DNA of 64,000 nt from an uncultured Gammaproteobacteria bacterium (GTDB lineage Bacteria; Pseudomonadota; Gammaproteobacteria; HK1), in contig OY282353.1 of the NCBI GenBank assembly GCA_958295465.1, positions 5,447,001-5,511,000 on the forward strand. The letters run 5' to 3'. Positions 1-9,380 of the stretch are shown here, one piece after another. Both the position numbers and the translations under genes were made by a program. Positions within the stretch are counted from its first letter, which is position 1; each line of letters opens with the position of its first letter. The notes under the pieces were generated by a model that saw only the letters and a list, made by a program, of their open reading frames with translations, did not search any database and was not told where the DNA came from.

Positions 1-349
1 CGGCGTCGCCGCTTGCGAACACCTTCGTCTCGGCGAACGCGGGGATGTACTGCGCGATCGGATCGTCGAGCTGGAAGCGGCCTTCCTCGTAGAGCATCAG
101 CGCCGCGACGGTCGTGATCGGCTTGGTCATCGAGTAGATGCGGTAGACGGTGTCGGGCTCGACCGCGCACCCGGACTCGACGTCGCGGTACCCGCAGGTC
201 TCGAACCAGGCGAGGCGATCGTTGCGCACGACGGCGACGAGCAGCCCGGGGAGTTTTCCCGAGTCCACCCAGCGCCGCATCCATTGCGTGATCCGGGCAA
301 GGCGCGGGGCCGAGAGCCCGACGACCTCGGGCCGGGTGTCGATCCGCAT
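1..349 (-). CDS. Serine hydrolase, class C beta-lactamase family (N-terminal part, runs off the window)
   Basis: The minus-strand frame from an ATG at 349 gives at least 116 residues and leaves the window with no stop. Residues 73-76 read SMTK, the Ser-x-x-Lys motif of the beta-lactamase/transpeptidase-like family (EstB-type esterases, class C beta-lactamases). It is followed by the usual pattern of a small hydrophobic helix, then EEG and LDDP. There is no obvious signal peptide, so it may be a cytoplasmic esterase rather than a true beta-lactamase. A GTG lies directly before the ATG and could also start translation. The Tyr and Lys-Thr-Gly motifs that would confirm the fold lie outside the window. 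The substrate cannot be told. Confidence 0.8.
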   Translation of the reverse strand, partial: MRIDTRPEVVGLSAPRLARITQWMRRWVDSGKLPGLLVAVVRNDRLAWFETCGYRDVESGCAVEPDTVYRIYSMTKPITTVAALMLYEEGRFQLDDPIAQYIPAFAETKVFASGDA

Positions 350-828
350 CACTCGGAGGGCGCGGCGGCGCCGGGCCGGGTCGCGCCGCCGGCCGGAGCG
401 GTCGAGGCAGGCATCTTGCGATGTGTCATGCGGCACCGTCCTCTGTTCCGGTGACTCCGCGAGCGATCACGCACCACCGCGATACTGCGCTCTCGCGGGG
501 GATTGGGCTTCGGCCAGCCTGCACCCGAAGCCGTGGGTGGCGGAGGATAACGCACCCGGGAGGCCGCCGGCCGATGCGTCGTCGTCGAGACCGGGGTTCG
601 AGGGCTGCGGTGACCGGGGCTCACGTCATTCCCGCGCGAGCTTGTCCTCGCGAAAGCGGGGGCGGGAATCCATTTCAGTCGATGTCGTTTGCGCCGAAGG
701 CGGAAGTCCGGCCAACGTGAAATCATCCTGCCGGGCGGCGGCCATGTCTTCTTCAAGCGCGGTCGACGTTGCTACAGTCCGGCTCCGAACCTTCGCCGGA
801 TTCTTCGACGCACAGGAGGGTGACTCGA
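350..828. other. Intergenic region between divergent genes
   Basis: About 480 bases without a convincing gene. It separates the minus-strand serine hydrolase from eutB and must hold both promoters, but I cannot point to a clear -35/-10 pair. The only structure I see is the palindromic repeat at 628-669, listed separately. Confidence 0.5.
628..669. repeat. REP-like palindromic intergenic repeat
   Basis: Outer arms ATTCCCGC (628-635) and GGCGGGAAT (661-669) enclose an inner stem GCGAG/CTCGC around a CTTGTC loop. The cut-up form ATTCCCGC...GCGGGAAT is a common palindromic intergenic repeat type in proteobacterial genomes. It lies outside coding sequence. Confidence 0.6.
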
Positions 829-1812
829 GTGGTGCCGAGCGAGCCCATCACGCTACGCGATCTCTACCTCGCCCGCGCCCGCATCGGGCCGTGGATTCGG
901 CGCACCCCGCTCGTCGCCTCGCCGTCGTTGTCCGCGCCCGGCCGCGCCCGGGTCGCTCTCAAGCTCGAGACGGCGCAGGATACCGGCGCATTCAAGCTGC
1001 GTGGTGCGACGAACTTCATTCGCGCCCGCGGGGACATGGTGCGGGCAAGGGGGGTGGTGACCGTTTCGACCGGAAACCACGGCCGGGCGGTGGCGCACGC
1101 GGCGCGGCGCGTCGGGGCGCGTGCCGTCGTTTGCATGTCGGAGCTGGTGCCCGCCAACAAGCGCGAGGCGATCGAAGCGCTCGGCGCCGAGATTCGTATC
1201 GTCGGCCGATGTCAGGACGACGCCGAGGCCGAAGCGCAGCGCCTGGTGAGGGAGGAGCACCTTGCCCTCGTTCATCCCTTCGACGACCCGCTGGTGATCG
1301 CCGGGCAGGGCACCGTCGGCATCGAGATCCTGGAGGACCAACCCGAAGTGGATACCGTGATCGTGGCGCTCTCCGGCGGCGGCCTGATCTCGGGCATCGC
1401 GCTGGCGCTGAAAGCCGCGAACCCCCGCGCGCGGGTCGTCGCGGTGACGATGGAGCAGGGCGCGGCGATGTACGAGAGTGTGCGCGCCGGACGCCCGGTG
1501 GAGGTCGAGGAGACACCTTCGCTTGCGGACAGCCTCGGCGGCGGGATCGGCTTCGACAACCGGTACACCTTCGAGCTGGTGCGGGCCCTGGTGGACGACT
1601 ACGTGCTGGTCACCGAAGCGGAGATCGCCCGTGCGATGCGGCACCTGTACCGGAACGAGCGGGTCATCGCGGAAGGGGGCGGCGCGGTGAGCGTCGCCGC
1701 GGTGCTCGCGGAGAAGGTCTCCGGCCTCTCCGGTAACGTGGTCTGCGTCGTGAGCGGCGGCAACGTCGACATGACCACCTTCACGCGGATCGTCGCCGGG
1801 GCCGGCCGGTAG
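829..1812 (+). CDS. eutB: Hydroxyectoine utilization dehydratase EutB (PLP-dependent, threonine dehydratase-like)
   Basis: A 327-residue fold-type II PLP enzyme. The PLP lysine sits in GAFKLRG (Lys56), and the phosphate-binding loop is the Gly-rich SGGGLISG near residue 175. Several stretches (STGNHGRAVAHA, CMSxLVPANK, and GGNVDM near the C-terminus) match my recollection of EutB proteins of ectoine/hydroxyectoine catabolism better than IlvA or TdcB, and there is no regulatory ACT domain. EutB is thought to act as a hydroxyectoine-specific dehydratase feeding the ectoine degradation route. GTG at 829 is chosen because AGGAGG at 814-819 sits 9 bases upstream; an upstream ATG at 769 would add an unlikely leader. 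No eutA, eutC or doe genes are in the window, so the pathway assignment rests on the protein alone. A generic threonine/serine dehydratase is the alternative. Confidence 0.75.
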   Translation: MVPSEPITLRDLYLARARIGPWIRRTPLVASPSLSAPGRARVALKLETAQDTGAFKLRGATNFIRARGDMVRARGVVTVSTGNHGRAVAHAARRVGARAVVCMSELVPANKREAIEALGAEIRIVGRCQDDAEAEAQRLVREEHLALVHPFDDPLVIAGQGTVGIEILEDQPEVDTVIVALSGGGLISGIALALKAANPRARVVAVTMEQGAAMYESVRAGRPVEVEETPSLADSLGGGIGFDNRYTFELVRALVDDYVLVTEAEIARAMRHLYRNERVIAEGGGAVSVAAVLAEKVSGLSGNVVCVVSGGNVDMTTFTRIVAGAGR

Positions 1813-1844
1813 CGCGCATTCCGGCAGGAAGGGCCGTGGCGGGA

Positions 1845-2450
1845 TCAGGCGGGGTCCGGCCGCGGTTCGAGACGGTCGAGCCCGGCGACCACGAAGTCTT
1901 CGCTGCCGCCCGAATCCGCGAGGGTGACGCGCAGGATGGCGCCGTTCGGCAGGGTGGGGGCGCTTTCGCGGCCCGCGTGCTCCATCAGGATCCGGGCGAC
2001 ACCGCGGCTGGAGACGATCAGGGGCCATCGCGCGTAGAGCGGCGCGAGGCCGCGGAAGGCGGCGAGCACCCGGGCCTTGAACCTGGCGTTGGATTCGCCG
2101 CCGGGTGGCGTCCGGCCCGCGGCGAGCAGCGGCTGGGTCTCCTCGACATCGCGGCCGTTCCAGGCCCCGAGCCGGCGTTCGATCAACCCCGGCACCATGC
2201 GCACCTCGAGACCGAACCGAGCGTTCAGGAGCCGGGCGGTCTCGATCGTGCGCGACAAGGGGGAGGAAAGGATCAGGCCTGGTGTCACGCCGAACCGGTG
2301 CAACGCCAGACCCGCTTCGCGGGCCTGCTCGCGGCCAAGTTCGGTCAAGTGCATATCGCTCTCGCCGCCGGAACGCACGCCGTCACGGTTCGCGACGGTC
2401 TGTCCGTGGCGGATGAAGAAGAATCCGGACTCAGAGGCTCCGTCGGTCAT
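1845..2450 (-). CDS. Histidine phosphatase family protein (phosphoglycerate mutase-like)
   Basis: A 201-residue protein with the RHG phosphohistidine motif at residues 14-16 (FIRHGQT), followed by LTELGREQA and SSPLSRTIETA, all typical of the branch 1 histidine phosphatases. The second catalytic His region (usually a GHG-like turn near the C-terminus) reads SSRGVAR here, so the usual His appears to be replaced by Arg. Catalysis could therefore be weak or altered. The ATG at 2450 puts the RHG motif at the expected distance; a longer frame to 2504 exists. The gene overlaps the end of the alpha/beta hydrolase gene by 20 bases and is the last gene of the 10165-1845 operon. Substrate unknown. Confidence 0.75.
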   Translation of the reverse strand: MTDGASESGFFFIRHGQTVANRDGVRSGGESDMHLTELGREQAREAGLALHRFGVTPGLILSSPLSRTIETARLLNARFGLEVRMVPGLIERRLGAWNGRDVEETQPLLAAGRTPPGGESNARFKARVLAAFRGLAPLYARWPLIVSSRGVARILMEHAGRESAPTLPNGAILRVTLADSGGSEDFVVAGLDRLEPRPDPA

Positions 2451-3555
2451 CGGGATACAGCACCCTCCGTGGCCACTCTGTCGCCGGTCGAACCCGATCC
2501 TCACCGAAAGGCCGGTCGTCGCACACCCAGCGCACCATCTCGTCGATCAGCAACCCGTCGCTCAAGGTCGGGGTATGGCCGGTTTCAGGCACGTGAATCA
2601 CCGAGAGGCCGCCGTGGCCGTGCATCCTGGCGATGGTCTCCTCCGTCGTCGCGTCGCTCTCCACGCCGTGGATCAACAGGACGGGGCACTGCACTCCGGC
2701 CCAGTCGTCCCACAGGTCGAGGCTGCTCCGGGCCTCGGCGCGGTAGGCGAGCAATGCGCGAAGGTCATGCCGGTAGACCCGCCCCGCCTCCTCGTCCGAC
2801 CAGCGGGTCCGGTGGTGGGCGCTGTGGAGCAGGACCGCGTCCGGCGACGGCCCGGAATGCTTCTCGGCCGCGCCGGTACGGCGGAACACCTCGGCGGGGT
2901 TGCGGAACACGTAATGGCGCGCGACCGCCCGCGCTCGCCGCGACCGCCGCTCCACGGGAATGTAGGGGCCGCTGTCGTTGAGCACGATCCGGTGCACGCG
3001 CCGGGGATACCGGGCCGCGAAGCGGATGGCGGTCGATCCGCCGAGCGAGGAGCCGAGCAGGGTGCAGGACGCGAGCCCAAGATGATCCATGAGTTGGCGG
3101 AGCTGTTCGACATAGGTCTCCAGGTGGTAGTCGGACAGCTCCGCGAGCCAGCCGCTGCATCCGCGTCCGGCCAGATCCAGACCGATGACCCGCAGCGCCG
3201 GCGCCGCGTCCAGGGCCAGGAAATCGAAGCGCTGCGCCACGTTGGTCAACCCGCCGATGGCGATCAGGGGCTCTCCGTCGCCTCCCGGATCGCTGTAGGC
3301 GAGCCGAACGGGATAGGGTTTTCCGACCCCGGTGTCGGAGTCCTGAAGACCCACGGGATGCTCGTAGGTGAAGTGGCGCATCGCCGGACCGCCGCCCAGC
3401 CCCGAGGCCAGCGCCTCGACCAGGGCGTCGTAGTCGTCCCAGTGCAGGGTGTGCGGCGGCGGCGATCCGCGGGCCACGTATCTCTCGCGCAAGGTCATGT
3501 CGGCCCTGTGCGCCGCGGATCGCGCGACGGGCGCGAGACCGGAATTCACCCTCAT
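2431..3555 (-). CDS. Alpha/beta hydrolase
   Basis: A 374-residue alpha/beta hydrolase. The nucleophile elbow is GSSLGGS, an Asp follows in the LLIHG strand region, and the catalytic His lies in ETGHTPTL. The oxyanion region (IGGLTNVAQRF) and the DLAGRGCSG strand fit the fold. The ATG at 3555 overlaps the TGA of the upstream kinase gene (ATGA), which suggests translational coupling and supports this start over an internal ATG at 3498. No signal peptide, so it is probably cytoplasmic. It lies in the operon with a PP2C phosphatase and RsbW-like kinase; a hydrolase in this setting recalls the RsbP-RsbQ pair of Bacillus, where an alpha/beta hydrolase is needed for phosphatase sensing. That parallel is inference. 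Confidence 0.8.
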   Translation of the reverse strand: MRVNSGLAPVARSAAHRADMTLRERYVARGSPPPHTLHWDDYDALVEALASGLGGGPAMRHFTYEHPVGLQDSDTGVGKPYPVRLAYSDPGGDGEPLIAIGGLTNVAQRFDFLALDAAPALRVIGLDLAGRGCSGWLAELSDYHLETYVEQLRQLMDHLGLASCTLLGSSLGGSTAIRFAARYPRRVHRIVLNDSGPYIPVERRSRRARAVARHYVFRNPAEVFRRTGAAEKHSGPSPDAVLLHSAHHRTRWSDEEAGRVYRHDLRALLAYRAEARSSLDLWDDWAGVQCPVLLIHGVESDATTEETIARMHGHGGLSVIHVPETGHTPTLSDGLLIDEMVRWVCDDRPFGEDRVRPATEWPRRVLYPDDRRSL

Positions 3556-3977
3556 TCCGGGGTTCGCTGGATCAGGGTGATTCGATTGCGGCCGTCGAGC
3601 CGTTCATAGGCGACCTCGTCCATGAGCGTCTTCACCAGGTACACGCCCAACCCTCCGATCGGGCGTTCCTCCACGTCGGCCTCCAGATCCGGCTCGGGCG
3701 CGTCGGTGAACGGGTCGAACGCCAACCCGTCATCCTCCAGAACCACCACCAGCGATCCGCTCTGCTCGGTCATTGTGACGCGGATCTCATGCTCGTCGGA
3801 GTCCCGGTAGCCATAGCTGACGATGTTCGTGATCAGCTCGTCGAGCGAGAGGTTGAGGTTCATGACCCATTTCGCCGGCCAGCCGCGGGACTCGCCGTGC
3901 GGCCCGATCTCCTCGGCGATCCGGGCGAGCTCCGACAGATCGTTCTTCAGGGTGAGGACCAGTGCGGGGGCGGACAT
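3552..3977 (-). CDS. Anti-sigma factor-like serine kinase, RsbW/SpoIIAB-type HATPase
   Basis: About 141 residues of HATPase_c_2 type. The N box is in the stretch NLSLDELITNIVSYGY, G1 is the DDGLAFDP segment, and G2 is GGLGVYLVKTLMD. RsbW-like proteins of this size bind ATP and phosphorylate an anti-sigma-factor antagonist, or bind a sigma factor directly. ATG at 3977 leaves 25 bases after the PP2C gene with a weak GGGAG upstream; another ATG at 4016 would overlap the PP2C gene by 14 bases. Its partner is probably the PP2C phosphatase just upstream. No STAS-domain antagonist and no sigma factor are in the window, so the output of the switch is unknown. Confidence 0.85.
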   Translation of the reverse strand: MSAPALVLTLKNDLSELARIAEEIGPHGESRGWPAKWVMNLNLSLDELITNIVSYGYRDSDEHEIRVTMTEQSGSLVVVLEDDGLAFDPFTDAPEPDLEADVEERPIGGLGVYLVKTLMDEVAYERLDGRNRITLIQRTPE

Positions 3978-4002
3978 GGCCGGTGGTCTCGATTCTCCCG
4001 AT

Positions 4003-6165
4003 TCAGGCCGTTGCATCCGCGGCTTCGAGCGCGGCGGAGCCCTGGAGCGTCCGGCCCCCCTTGTAGATCAGGACGACGCACGTGATGTCGTCGAACTGGG
4101 GTGCTTCGCCGGTGAACTCGTCCACCGCGGCGACGATGTCCGTCACGTCCCGGTCGGGACCCTGATCCGTGGAAAGGGCGCGGGTGGTGTCCAGCAGCCG
4201 GTCGTCGCCGAACGCCTCGTCGCGGTCGTTGAACGCCTCCGTCACGCCGTCGGAGAACAGGACCAGACGTGATCCCGGCTCCATCACGACGTGGCCGTCG
4301 GCGTAGTCGAGCCCGTCGAACATGCCCAGCGCGACCCCGCCGGTCGTCTTCAGCGGATTGGCGCCGCCGCCGTCGACCAGGATCGGGGGGTTGTGGCCGC
4401 CGTTGGCGTAGACGAAGCTGCCGTTTCGATCGTCCAGCACCCCGTAGAAGAGGGTCACGAACAGCTCTTCCGAATTGTTCTGCTCCAGGAAGTCGTTGAC
4501 CCACGCCAGAACCCGTCCCGGCGCGTCGACGTACCGTACGGCGATGGCGCGCATCAGGGTACGGGCCATGACCATGAACAGGGCGGCCGGTACGCCCTTG
4601 CCGGAGACGTCGGCGACCACCACGCCGATGCGGTGCTGGTCGAGCCGAAAGAAGTCGTAGAAATCCCCCCCGACCTCCTTTGCCGGCCTCATGATGCCGG
4701 ACATGTCGACGGTGTCGGACAGCGGCACGGTGTCCGGCAGGAGGGAGAGCTGCACCCGGGCCGCGATGTCGAGCTCCCTCTGGAGCGCGATGAAGGCATT
4801 CTTGGCGGCCAGCGCCTCGCGCAGGCTCTGGTTCTGGCTCCGCACCCGGTCGGACATCTTCTGGAACGCCGAGGCCGTCATGGCCAGGCTGTCCGACTCC
4901 CGGGTCAGCGCGACCGAGGCGCTGTCGGTCGCGTCTGCGATCGACATGACCCGATCCTCGTTGTCCGGAGCGTTGCGCACCAGATGCTCGAGCTGGTCGA
5001 ACTCCGCCAGCACCGCTACGCGCTCCTCCTCGTCGAGCGTTTCGGCGAGCTGGATCATCTCCCGCCGGATGAAGCGCTCCTGGCGGCGGCGCTGGCGCTC
5101 GCGCGAGCGGCGGAATCGATCGAAGGCGACCAGGTTGGTGCGGAACACGTTCACCGCGCCGGCGATCCGACCGACCTCGTCCTGCCTGCCGGCGCCCTCC
5201 ACCCGGGCCTGGAGATCGCCGTGCGACAGGGCGTTCAGCACCCCCACGCCATCGGTCAGCGGCGTGAAGGAACGGGACATGTAGTACCCGAGCCCAAGCA
5301 GCACGAGAACCAGGAAGGCGATCGCCGCGCCGGTGGTGATCTGGTTGACCTGCTCCTGCCGGCGGGCGAGCTCCGTCACGTCCTTGATGCTGATCAGACG
5401 CGCCACCAGGGAGCCCAGATCGGCGGCCATCGGGAGCACCACGGCGGAATACACGCGATCGTCCGCCTCGACGGTCTGCAGCGTGTCGACCGCGCTCGGG
5501 TCGATGAGCTTGCCGATACTTTCCCACTGGACGCCGGCCGAGCCCGCGAGCAGCCGGCCGCGGCGGTTGACGATCAGCACCGAGGATTTCGTCGCCTGTT
5601 CCATCTCCAGAATCGCCTCGTCGATGCTGGTCGCGTACACGCCCATGCCGGCGATACCGACCGCGCCGGAGGGCGCACCCAGTGGAATGCCCAGAACGAC
5701 GGTGATGTTGCGTTGCTGGTCGTTGCCGATGCCGCGGATACGAACACCTTGCTGGATGGCGTCTCTCGCCGCATCAAGGGCGATGACCGGGCTCTGGAAC
5801 AGGGTGGACTGCGACGAGTAGGCCAGCGATCCGTCGGCGTAGAGCGCATCGAACCGGTCGGCGATGCCCCGGTCGCGAAGTTGCGTGGCGATAGCCGCGC
5901 CGAGCCGCTGGATCGCTTCCTGATCGCCGGTGTAGACGGCTTGACGGAACGCCTCGTCATCGGCCGCGATCCATGCCTTGTCTTCCATATGCTGGATCAG
6001 GCTGGCGTTGACCTTGCGCCACAGGGTGGACCGGTCGGCGATGGTGGCCCCGGAGTATTGCGCCTTGATCAGATCATCGCGCGTGAACGACGTGAGCGCG
6101 AAGCCGATACAGATGACGGCGAAGGCCAGGATGACGAGCAGACTGATCCGGGTGCGCAGCAGCAA
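4003..6165 (-). CDS. Membrane sensor with HAMP and PP2C (SpoIIE/RsbU-type) phosphatase domain
   Basis: 720 residues: a transmembrane segment near 8-25, a periplasmic sensor region to about 260, a second transmembrane segment near 278-297, a HAMP domain to about 355, a charged helical linker, and a PPM/PP2C domain from about 470 to 705. Metal-binding motifs are present: VADVSGKGVPA, FSDGVTEAF and FDDITCVV. The family dephosphorylates STAS-domain anti-sigma-factor antagonists in response to a signal. The layout implies that a periplasmic ligand controls phosphatase activity inside the cell. It starts 24 bases after the binding-protein gene, and the downstream gene is the likely opposing kinase. 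This is the core of a partner-switching module. Confidence 0.9.
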   Translation of the reverse strand: MLLRTRISLLVILAFAVICIGFALTSFTRDDLIKAQYSGATIADRSTLWRKVNASLIQHMEDKAWIAADDEAFRQAVYTGDQEAIQRLGAAIATQLRDRGIADRFDALYADGSLAYSSQSTLFQSPVIALDAARDAIQQGVRIRGIGNDQQRNITVVLGIPLGAPSGAVGIAGMGVYATSIDEAILEMEQATKSSVLIVNRRGRLLAGSAGVQWESIGKLIDPSAVDTLQTVEADDRVYSAVVLPMAADLGSLVARLISIKDVTELARRQEQVNQITTGAAIAFLVLVLLGLGYYMSRSFTPLTDGVGVLNALSHGDLQARVEGAGRQDEVGRIAGAVNVFRTNLVAFDRFRRSRERQRRRQERFIRREMIQLAETLDEEERVAVLAEFDQLEHLVRNAPDNEDRVMSIADATDSASVALTRESDSLAMTASAFQKMSDRVRSQNQSLREALAAKNAFIALQRELDIAARVQLSLLPDTVPLSDTVDMSGIMRPAKEVGGDFYDFFRLDQHRIGVVVADVSGKGVPAALFMVMARTLMRAIAVRYVDAPGRVLAWVNDFLEQNNSEELFVTLFYGVLDDRNGSFVYANGGHNPPILVDGGGANPLKTTGGVALGMFDGLDYADGHVVMEPGSRLVLFSDGVTEAFNDRDEAFGDDRLLDTTRALSTDQGPDRDVTDIVAAVDEFTGEAPQFDDITCVVLIYKGGRTLQGSAALEAADATA

Positions 6166-6189
6166 CGTCCTGATCCTTGCGCTGGTCTT

Positions 6190-7242
6190 CTAGCCGCCGG
6201 GGCTGGCCTTGAAGTCGGCGATGGCGATCATGTCCATGGGCGGATACATGCCGATCTCGCGCACGACGTCGATGTTGATCCACAGCTTGTAGCGCGCGAG
6301 GCGCGCCACCGGCAGATCCTCGGGTCGGCGTTTCCCCACCAGGATCCGCTCCGCCTGGAGCGCCGTCAGCTTGCCCAGGGTGTGGTAGTCGGTCACCAGC
6401 CCGAACATCGCCCGCGAGTTCTTCAGGGGCGCTTGGGTAGCGGCGAACGTAGGCAGTCCGGCGGCAGCGGCAGCGGCGGTGTACGCCTTGGCGTGCCGGG
6501 TCAGGAAGGAGTCCGGTCCCATGTAGAGGAGCTGGGCGCCGGCCTCCCTGGCCTGCTCCACCATCCGGGGCAGCGCGGCCGGGTCCGACTTTCCGTTCTC
6601 CCCCAGGGGCGCCGGCAGCTCGATCAGGTCGATGCCCATCTTCGGAGCGGCTTCGCGCAGCTCGGCGACGTTGATGCGCGAGTTGCCCGCGGTCCGGTCG
6701 TAGATGACGGCGATGGTGGTGAACGGACGGTAGGCCAGGATGGCCTTGAGCTGGGCCTCGACCGGAGCGAGGAAGGCGACCCCGGTCACCGAGCGTCCCG
6801 TGCTCTCGTAGCTCTCCACGATGTCGGCCACCTTGGGATAGGACACCAGGGTGAACACCGCCGGGATGTCCCGCACGAAGGACTCCGGCGTGTCTGTCCC
6901 GAGCTTGCCGACGATGCTGGAGGTGGTGCCCGTCCCCCAAGTGTAGACGAGATCGGGACGCACCCGCTTGATCTCTTCCACGATCGGCGGCGCATTGCCC
7001 CGATCGAGGTTCAGGTTGCGCACCGTCATCTCGAACGGGATGCCGCGCTGGGTGAGGTAGTCGCGAAACCCCTGCTCGACCTCGGTCTCGCCGCGCCAGA
7101 CCACGGCGAAGATCCTGAAGGGCGTGATGGCCCGGGGGTCGTCCCCGGACTGGGCCAGACTCCCGGTGGCCGTCAGGCCGAGAGCTGCGCCGAGGATCAG
7201 GGCGACGACGCGGATGGCGGCGATGCGGACGGGACCGATCAT
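6190..7242 (-). CDS. Periplasmic substrate-binding protein (ABC_sub_bind/TrpX-like family)
   Basis: 350 residues beginning with a signal peptide (basic start, hydrophobic LILGAALGLTATGSLAQ). The body has the features of the ABC-transporter substrate-binding family seen with TrpX/YtrD: a Rossmann-like VYTWGTGTTSS segment, IAVIYDRTAGNSR, and a C-terminal MIAIADF. The family usually pairs with ABC permease and ATPase genes, but none is here. Its start codon overlaps the stop of the sensor-MFS gene (ATGA), and the PP2C sensor follows. The likely role is to present a ligand to one of the two neighbouring membrane sensors rather than to an ABC transporter; this is inference from context. Confidence 0.8.
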   Translation of the reverse strand: MIGPVRIAAIRVVALILGAALGLTATGSLAQSGDDPRAITPFRIFAVVWRGETEVEQGFRDYLTQRGIPFEMTVRNLNLDRGNAPPIVEEIKRVRPDLVYTWGTGTTSSIVGKLGTDTPESFVRDIPAVFTLVSYPKVADIVESYESTGRSVTGVAFLAPVEAQLKAILAYRPFTTIAVIYDRTAGNSRINVAELREAAPKMGIDLIELPAPLGENGKSDPAALPRMVEQAREAGAQLLYMGPDSFLTRHAKAYTAAAAAAGLPTFAATQAPLKNSRAMFGLVTDYHTLGKLTALQAERILVGKRRPEDLPVARLARYKLWINIDVVREIGMYPPMDMIAIADFKASPGG

Positions 7243-9380
7243 GCGATCTCGCTCCTCTTCGCGGTGGACGTGCTGCGCGACAGGTTCATCACGAGCATGT
7301 ACAGGGCAATGGAGACGAGCACGATCACCCCGATGCCGACGATCGCGCCCTGGTATCCGAAGCTGGCGGCGAACGCGCCGGCCACGATCGGCCCGAGCAC
7401 CATGCCCGCCCGCTCCACCAGCCGGTAGGCGCCGATGATCGACGCCTGGCCCAATCCGCCGTGGTGGCTGGCTACCTCCTGGACGATGGCGATCTGCGAG
7501 GTGAGCGACAGCGCGTGGCCGAAGCCGAGGGCGAGGATGGCGATCATCACCGCGTTGGACGGGCCTCCGACCATGGTCTCGGACAGGCTCGCGAGGCACC
7601 CGAGGCCCGTCAACACACCGCCCACCGCCACCACGGCGGTATGTCGCCCGGACCGATCGGCGAATCGGGCCGCGAACGGCATGCAGACGATGGTCGACAC
7701 CCCGTAGAGCATGATCATCCAGCCGATAACGGACTGCCGGCTCCCCAGCTCGCTCAGGTACAACGGTACCAGATAGAACAGGAAGCCGGCCAGGATCAGC
7801 TTGCCCGGGACCGCCGCGAGGACGGTGACGGCGAACAGGCGGCCGTCGGAGACCAGCGCCCTCCACTCCTGGCCGCCGAACGGGGTCCGGCGCGACGGCC
7901 GTGTCCTCACGGTGCCGTCCAGCATGGCGTAGACGAGCAACCCCGAGATCGTGGCCAGCCCGGCGGAGATCAGGAAGGTCGCCTCGAAGCCGATGCGGTC
8001 GGCGAAGATTCCGCCAATGGATGGTCCGCAGACGGTGGCTGCGAACACCCCGCCCATGAACACCGTCATGCCCTGGGCGCGGTGGCGCGCGTCGGTGTTG
8101 TCGGCGACCCAGGCCTGAGCGGCGATGAAGATGAGTCCATAGCCGACGCCCGAGAGGATCCGCCATCCGACGAGGTCGTAATAGCCTTGGGCCAGGAACG
8201 TGCCGGCGTAGCCGATGGTCGCGGGCACGATTCCCGCGAGGAACACCCGCCGCGCCCCGAAGCGGTCGGCCAGCCCTCCGCCGAGCGGAACCACGATCAT
8301 GCCGGCGAGCATGAACAGGGTGATCGGAAGCCCGAACAGCAGCTCGTCCGATATGACCGCATCCGCCGGACTGTGTCGGGCGATGAACAGCGGCAGGAAC
8401 GAACGCGGCAGCTCCTCGGCGAACATGAACAGGAACAGCGGGACCCGGATCTGCATGGCGTTGCGGGGCCGCAGCTCCATGCCGCCGGTGAAGCGGTAGC
8501 GGTCCTCGACCGGCTGGCAGGCCGCCTGAATGCGGTTCACGATGTGCTTGTCGATCTGGGCGTCCTTGATCTCGCGCACATCGAAGTGGAAGTCCTCGTA
8601 GCGCTGGCGCAGACCTCGCAACGCACGGTTCATCGCGGTGACCAGATCGCCGATCTCGTCGCGCGCCCGCATCGCGAGGTGGTTGCCGAAGACGCCCCGC
8701 GCGCCGTCGGTCAGCATCGTCTCGATGCGCTCCAGCGGCCCGGAGACCCGCGCGTTCATCAGGAACATCAGGAATTCCAGCGTCACGAGCAGGGAGACCA
8801 CGATGACGGTAACGGATTCGTACAAGAGCTCGGACAACCTCCCGCGCACGTAGTCCCCGCTCACCCCCACGTGCAGCACGGTGGCGACGGCTCCGTCCTT
8901 GACGATGGGGAAGACTCTGTTGATGTAGCCGGCGACCTCGGACCGGAAACCAGTCTCGCTGCCGGGGCCGGGCAGGCCGGGCACCACCCGTTCCAGCGCA
9001 CCGGCGGGGAGCCCCCTCGCGAACTGCACCTCCGAGGATGCGTCCACCATGATCAGGTATTGGATGTCGGCGTTGGAGGCGAGGATCTTGTCGAGGAAGG
9101 GCTCCATGCCCACCAGCTCGTCGGGCGGAATGCCGAGATCGCCCACTACGAAATCGATCTGGTCGGATACCGCCCGTCCCACCACCCCCGCCTTCTGGTT
9201 GAGCTGGGGCTCCAGTGCCCTCTCGAAGCCGGTGACCGCGAACCACGTCACCACAATCTGGCCGAGCAGCAGCACCATGACCGCGAGCAGCACCAGCCGT
9301 CCAAGGATCCCGCGGGTTCGGGCAATCCCTCCTCGGGAATCCGCGTAGATGGCGTCGAGGGTTTCCGGGGGCGAGCTCAT
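7239..9380 (-). CDS. Fusion of a HAMP-type membrane sensor with a major facilitator superfamily carrier
   Basis: 713 residues. The first third is a sensor: transmembrane helix near 27-47, periplasmic region to about 180, second helix near 187-205, and a HAMP-like segment (SGPLERIETML to about 265). The rest, from about residue 290, is a 12-helix MFS transporter with typical loops such as GGGLADRFGARR and FADRSGRH. Sensor-HAMP modules normally end in kinases, cyclases or phosphatases, so ending in a carrier is unusual. Both junctions with the neighbouring genes are 4-base ATGA overlaps. The fusion runs through one uninterrupted frame, so it is not an obvious assembly error. The transported molecule is unknown; it may be the ligand sensed by the operon. 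Confidence 0.85.
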   Translation of the reverse strand: MSSPPETLDAIYADSRGGIARTRGILGRLVLLAVMVLLLGQIVVTWFAVTGFERALEPQLNQKAGVVGRAVSDQIDFVVGDLGIPPDELVGMEPFLDKILASNADIQYLIMVDASSEVQFARGLPAGALERVVPGLPGPGSETGFRSEVAGYINRVFPIVKDGAVATVLHVGVSGDYVRGRLSELLYESVTVIVVSLLVTLEFLMFLMNARVSGPLERIETMLTDGARGVFGNHLAMRARDEIGDLVTAMNRALRGLRQRYEDFHFDVREIKDAQIDKHIVNRIQAACQPVEDRYRFTGGMELRPRNAMQIRVPLFLFMFAEELPRSFLPLFIARHSPADAVISDELLFGLPITLFMLAGMIVVPLGGGLADRFGARRVFLAGIVPATIGYAGTFLAQGYYDLVGWRILSGVGYGLIFIAAQAWVADNTDARHRAQGMTVFMGGVFAATVCGPSIGGIFADRIGFEATFLISAGLATISGLLVYAMLDGTVRTRPSRRTPFGGQEWRALVSDGRLFAVTVLAAVPGKLILAGFLFYLVPLYLSELGSRQSVIGWMIMLYGVSTIVCMPFAARFADRSGRHTAVVAVGGVLTGLGCLASLSETMVGGPSNAVMIAILALGFGHALSLTSQIAIVQEVASHHGGLGQASIIGAYRLVERAGMVLGPIVAGAFAASFGYQGAIVGIGVIVLVSIALYMLVMNLSRSTSTAKRSEIA

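Noticed and set aside
829..1812. Annotation as biosynthetic threonine deaminase IlvA.
   Set aside because: It lacks the C-terminal ACT-like regulatory domains and carries segments I associate with EutB.
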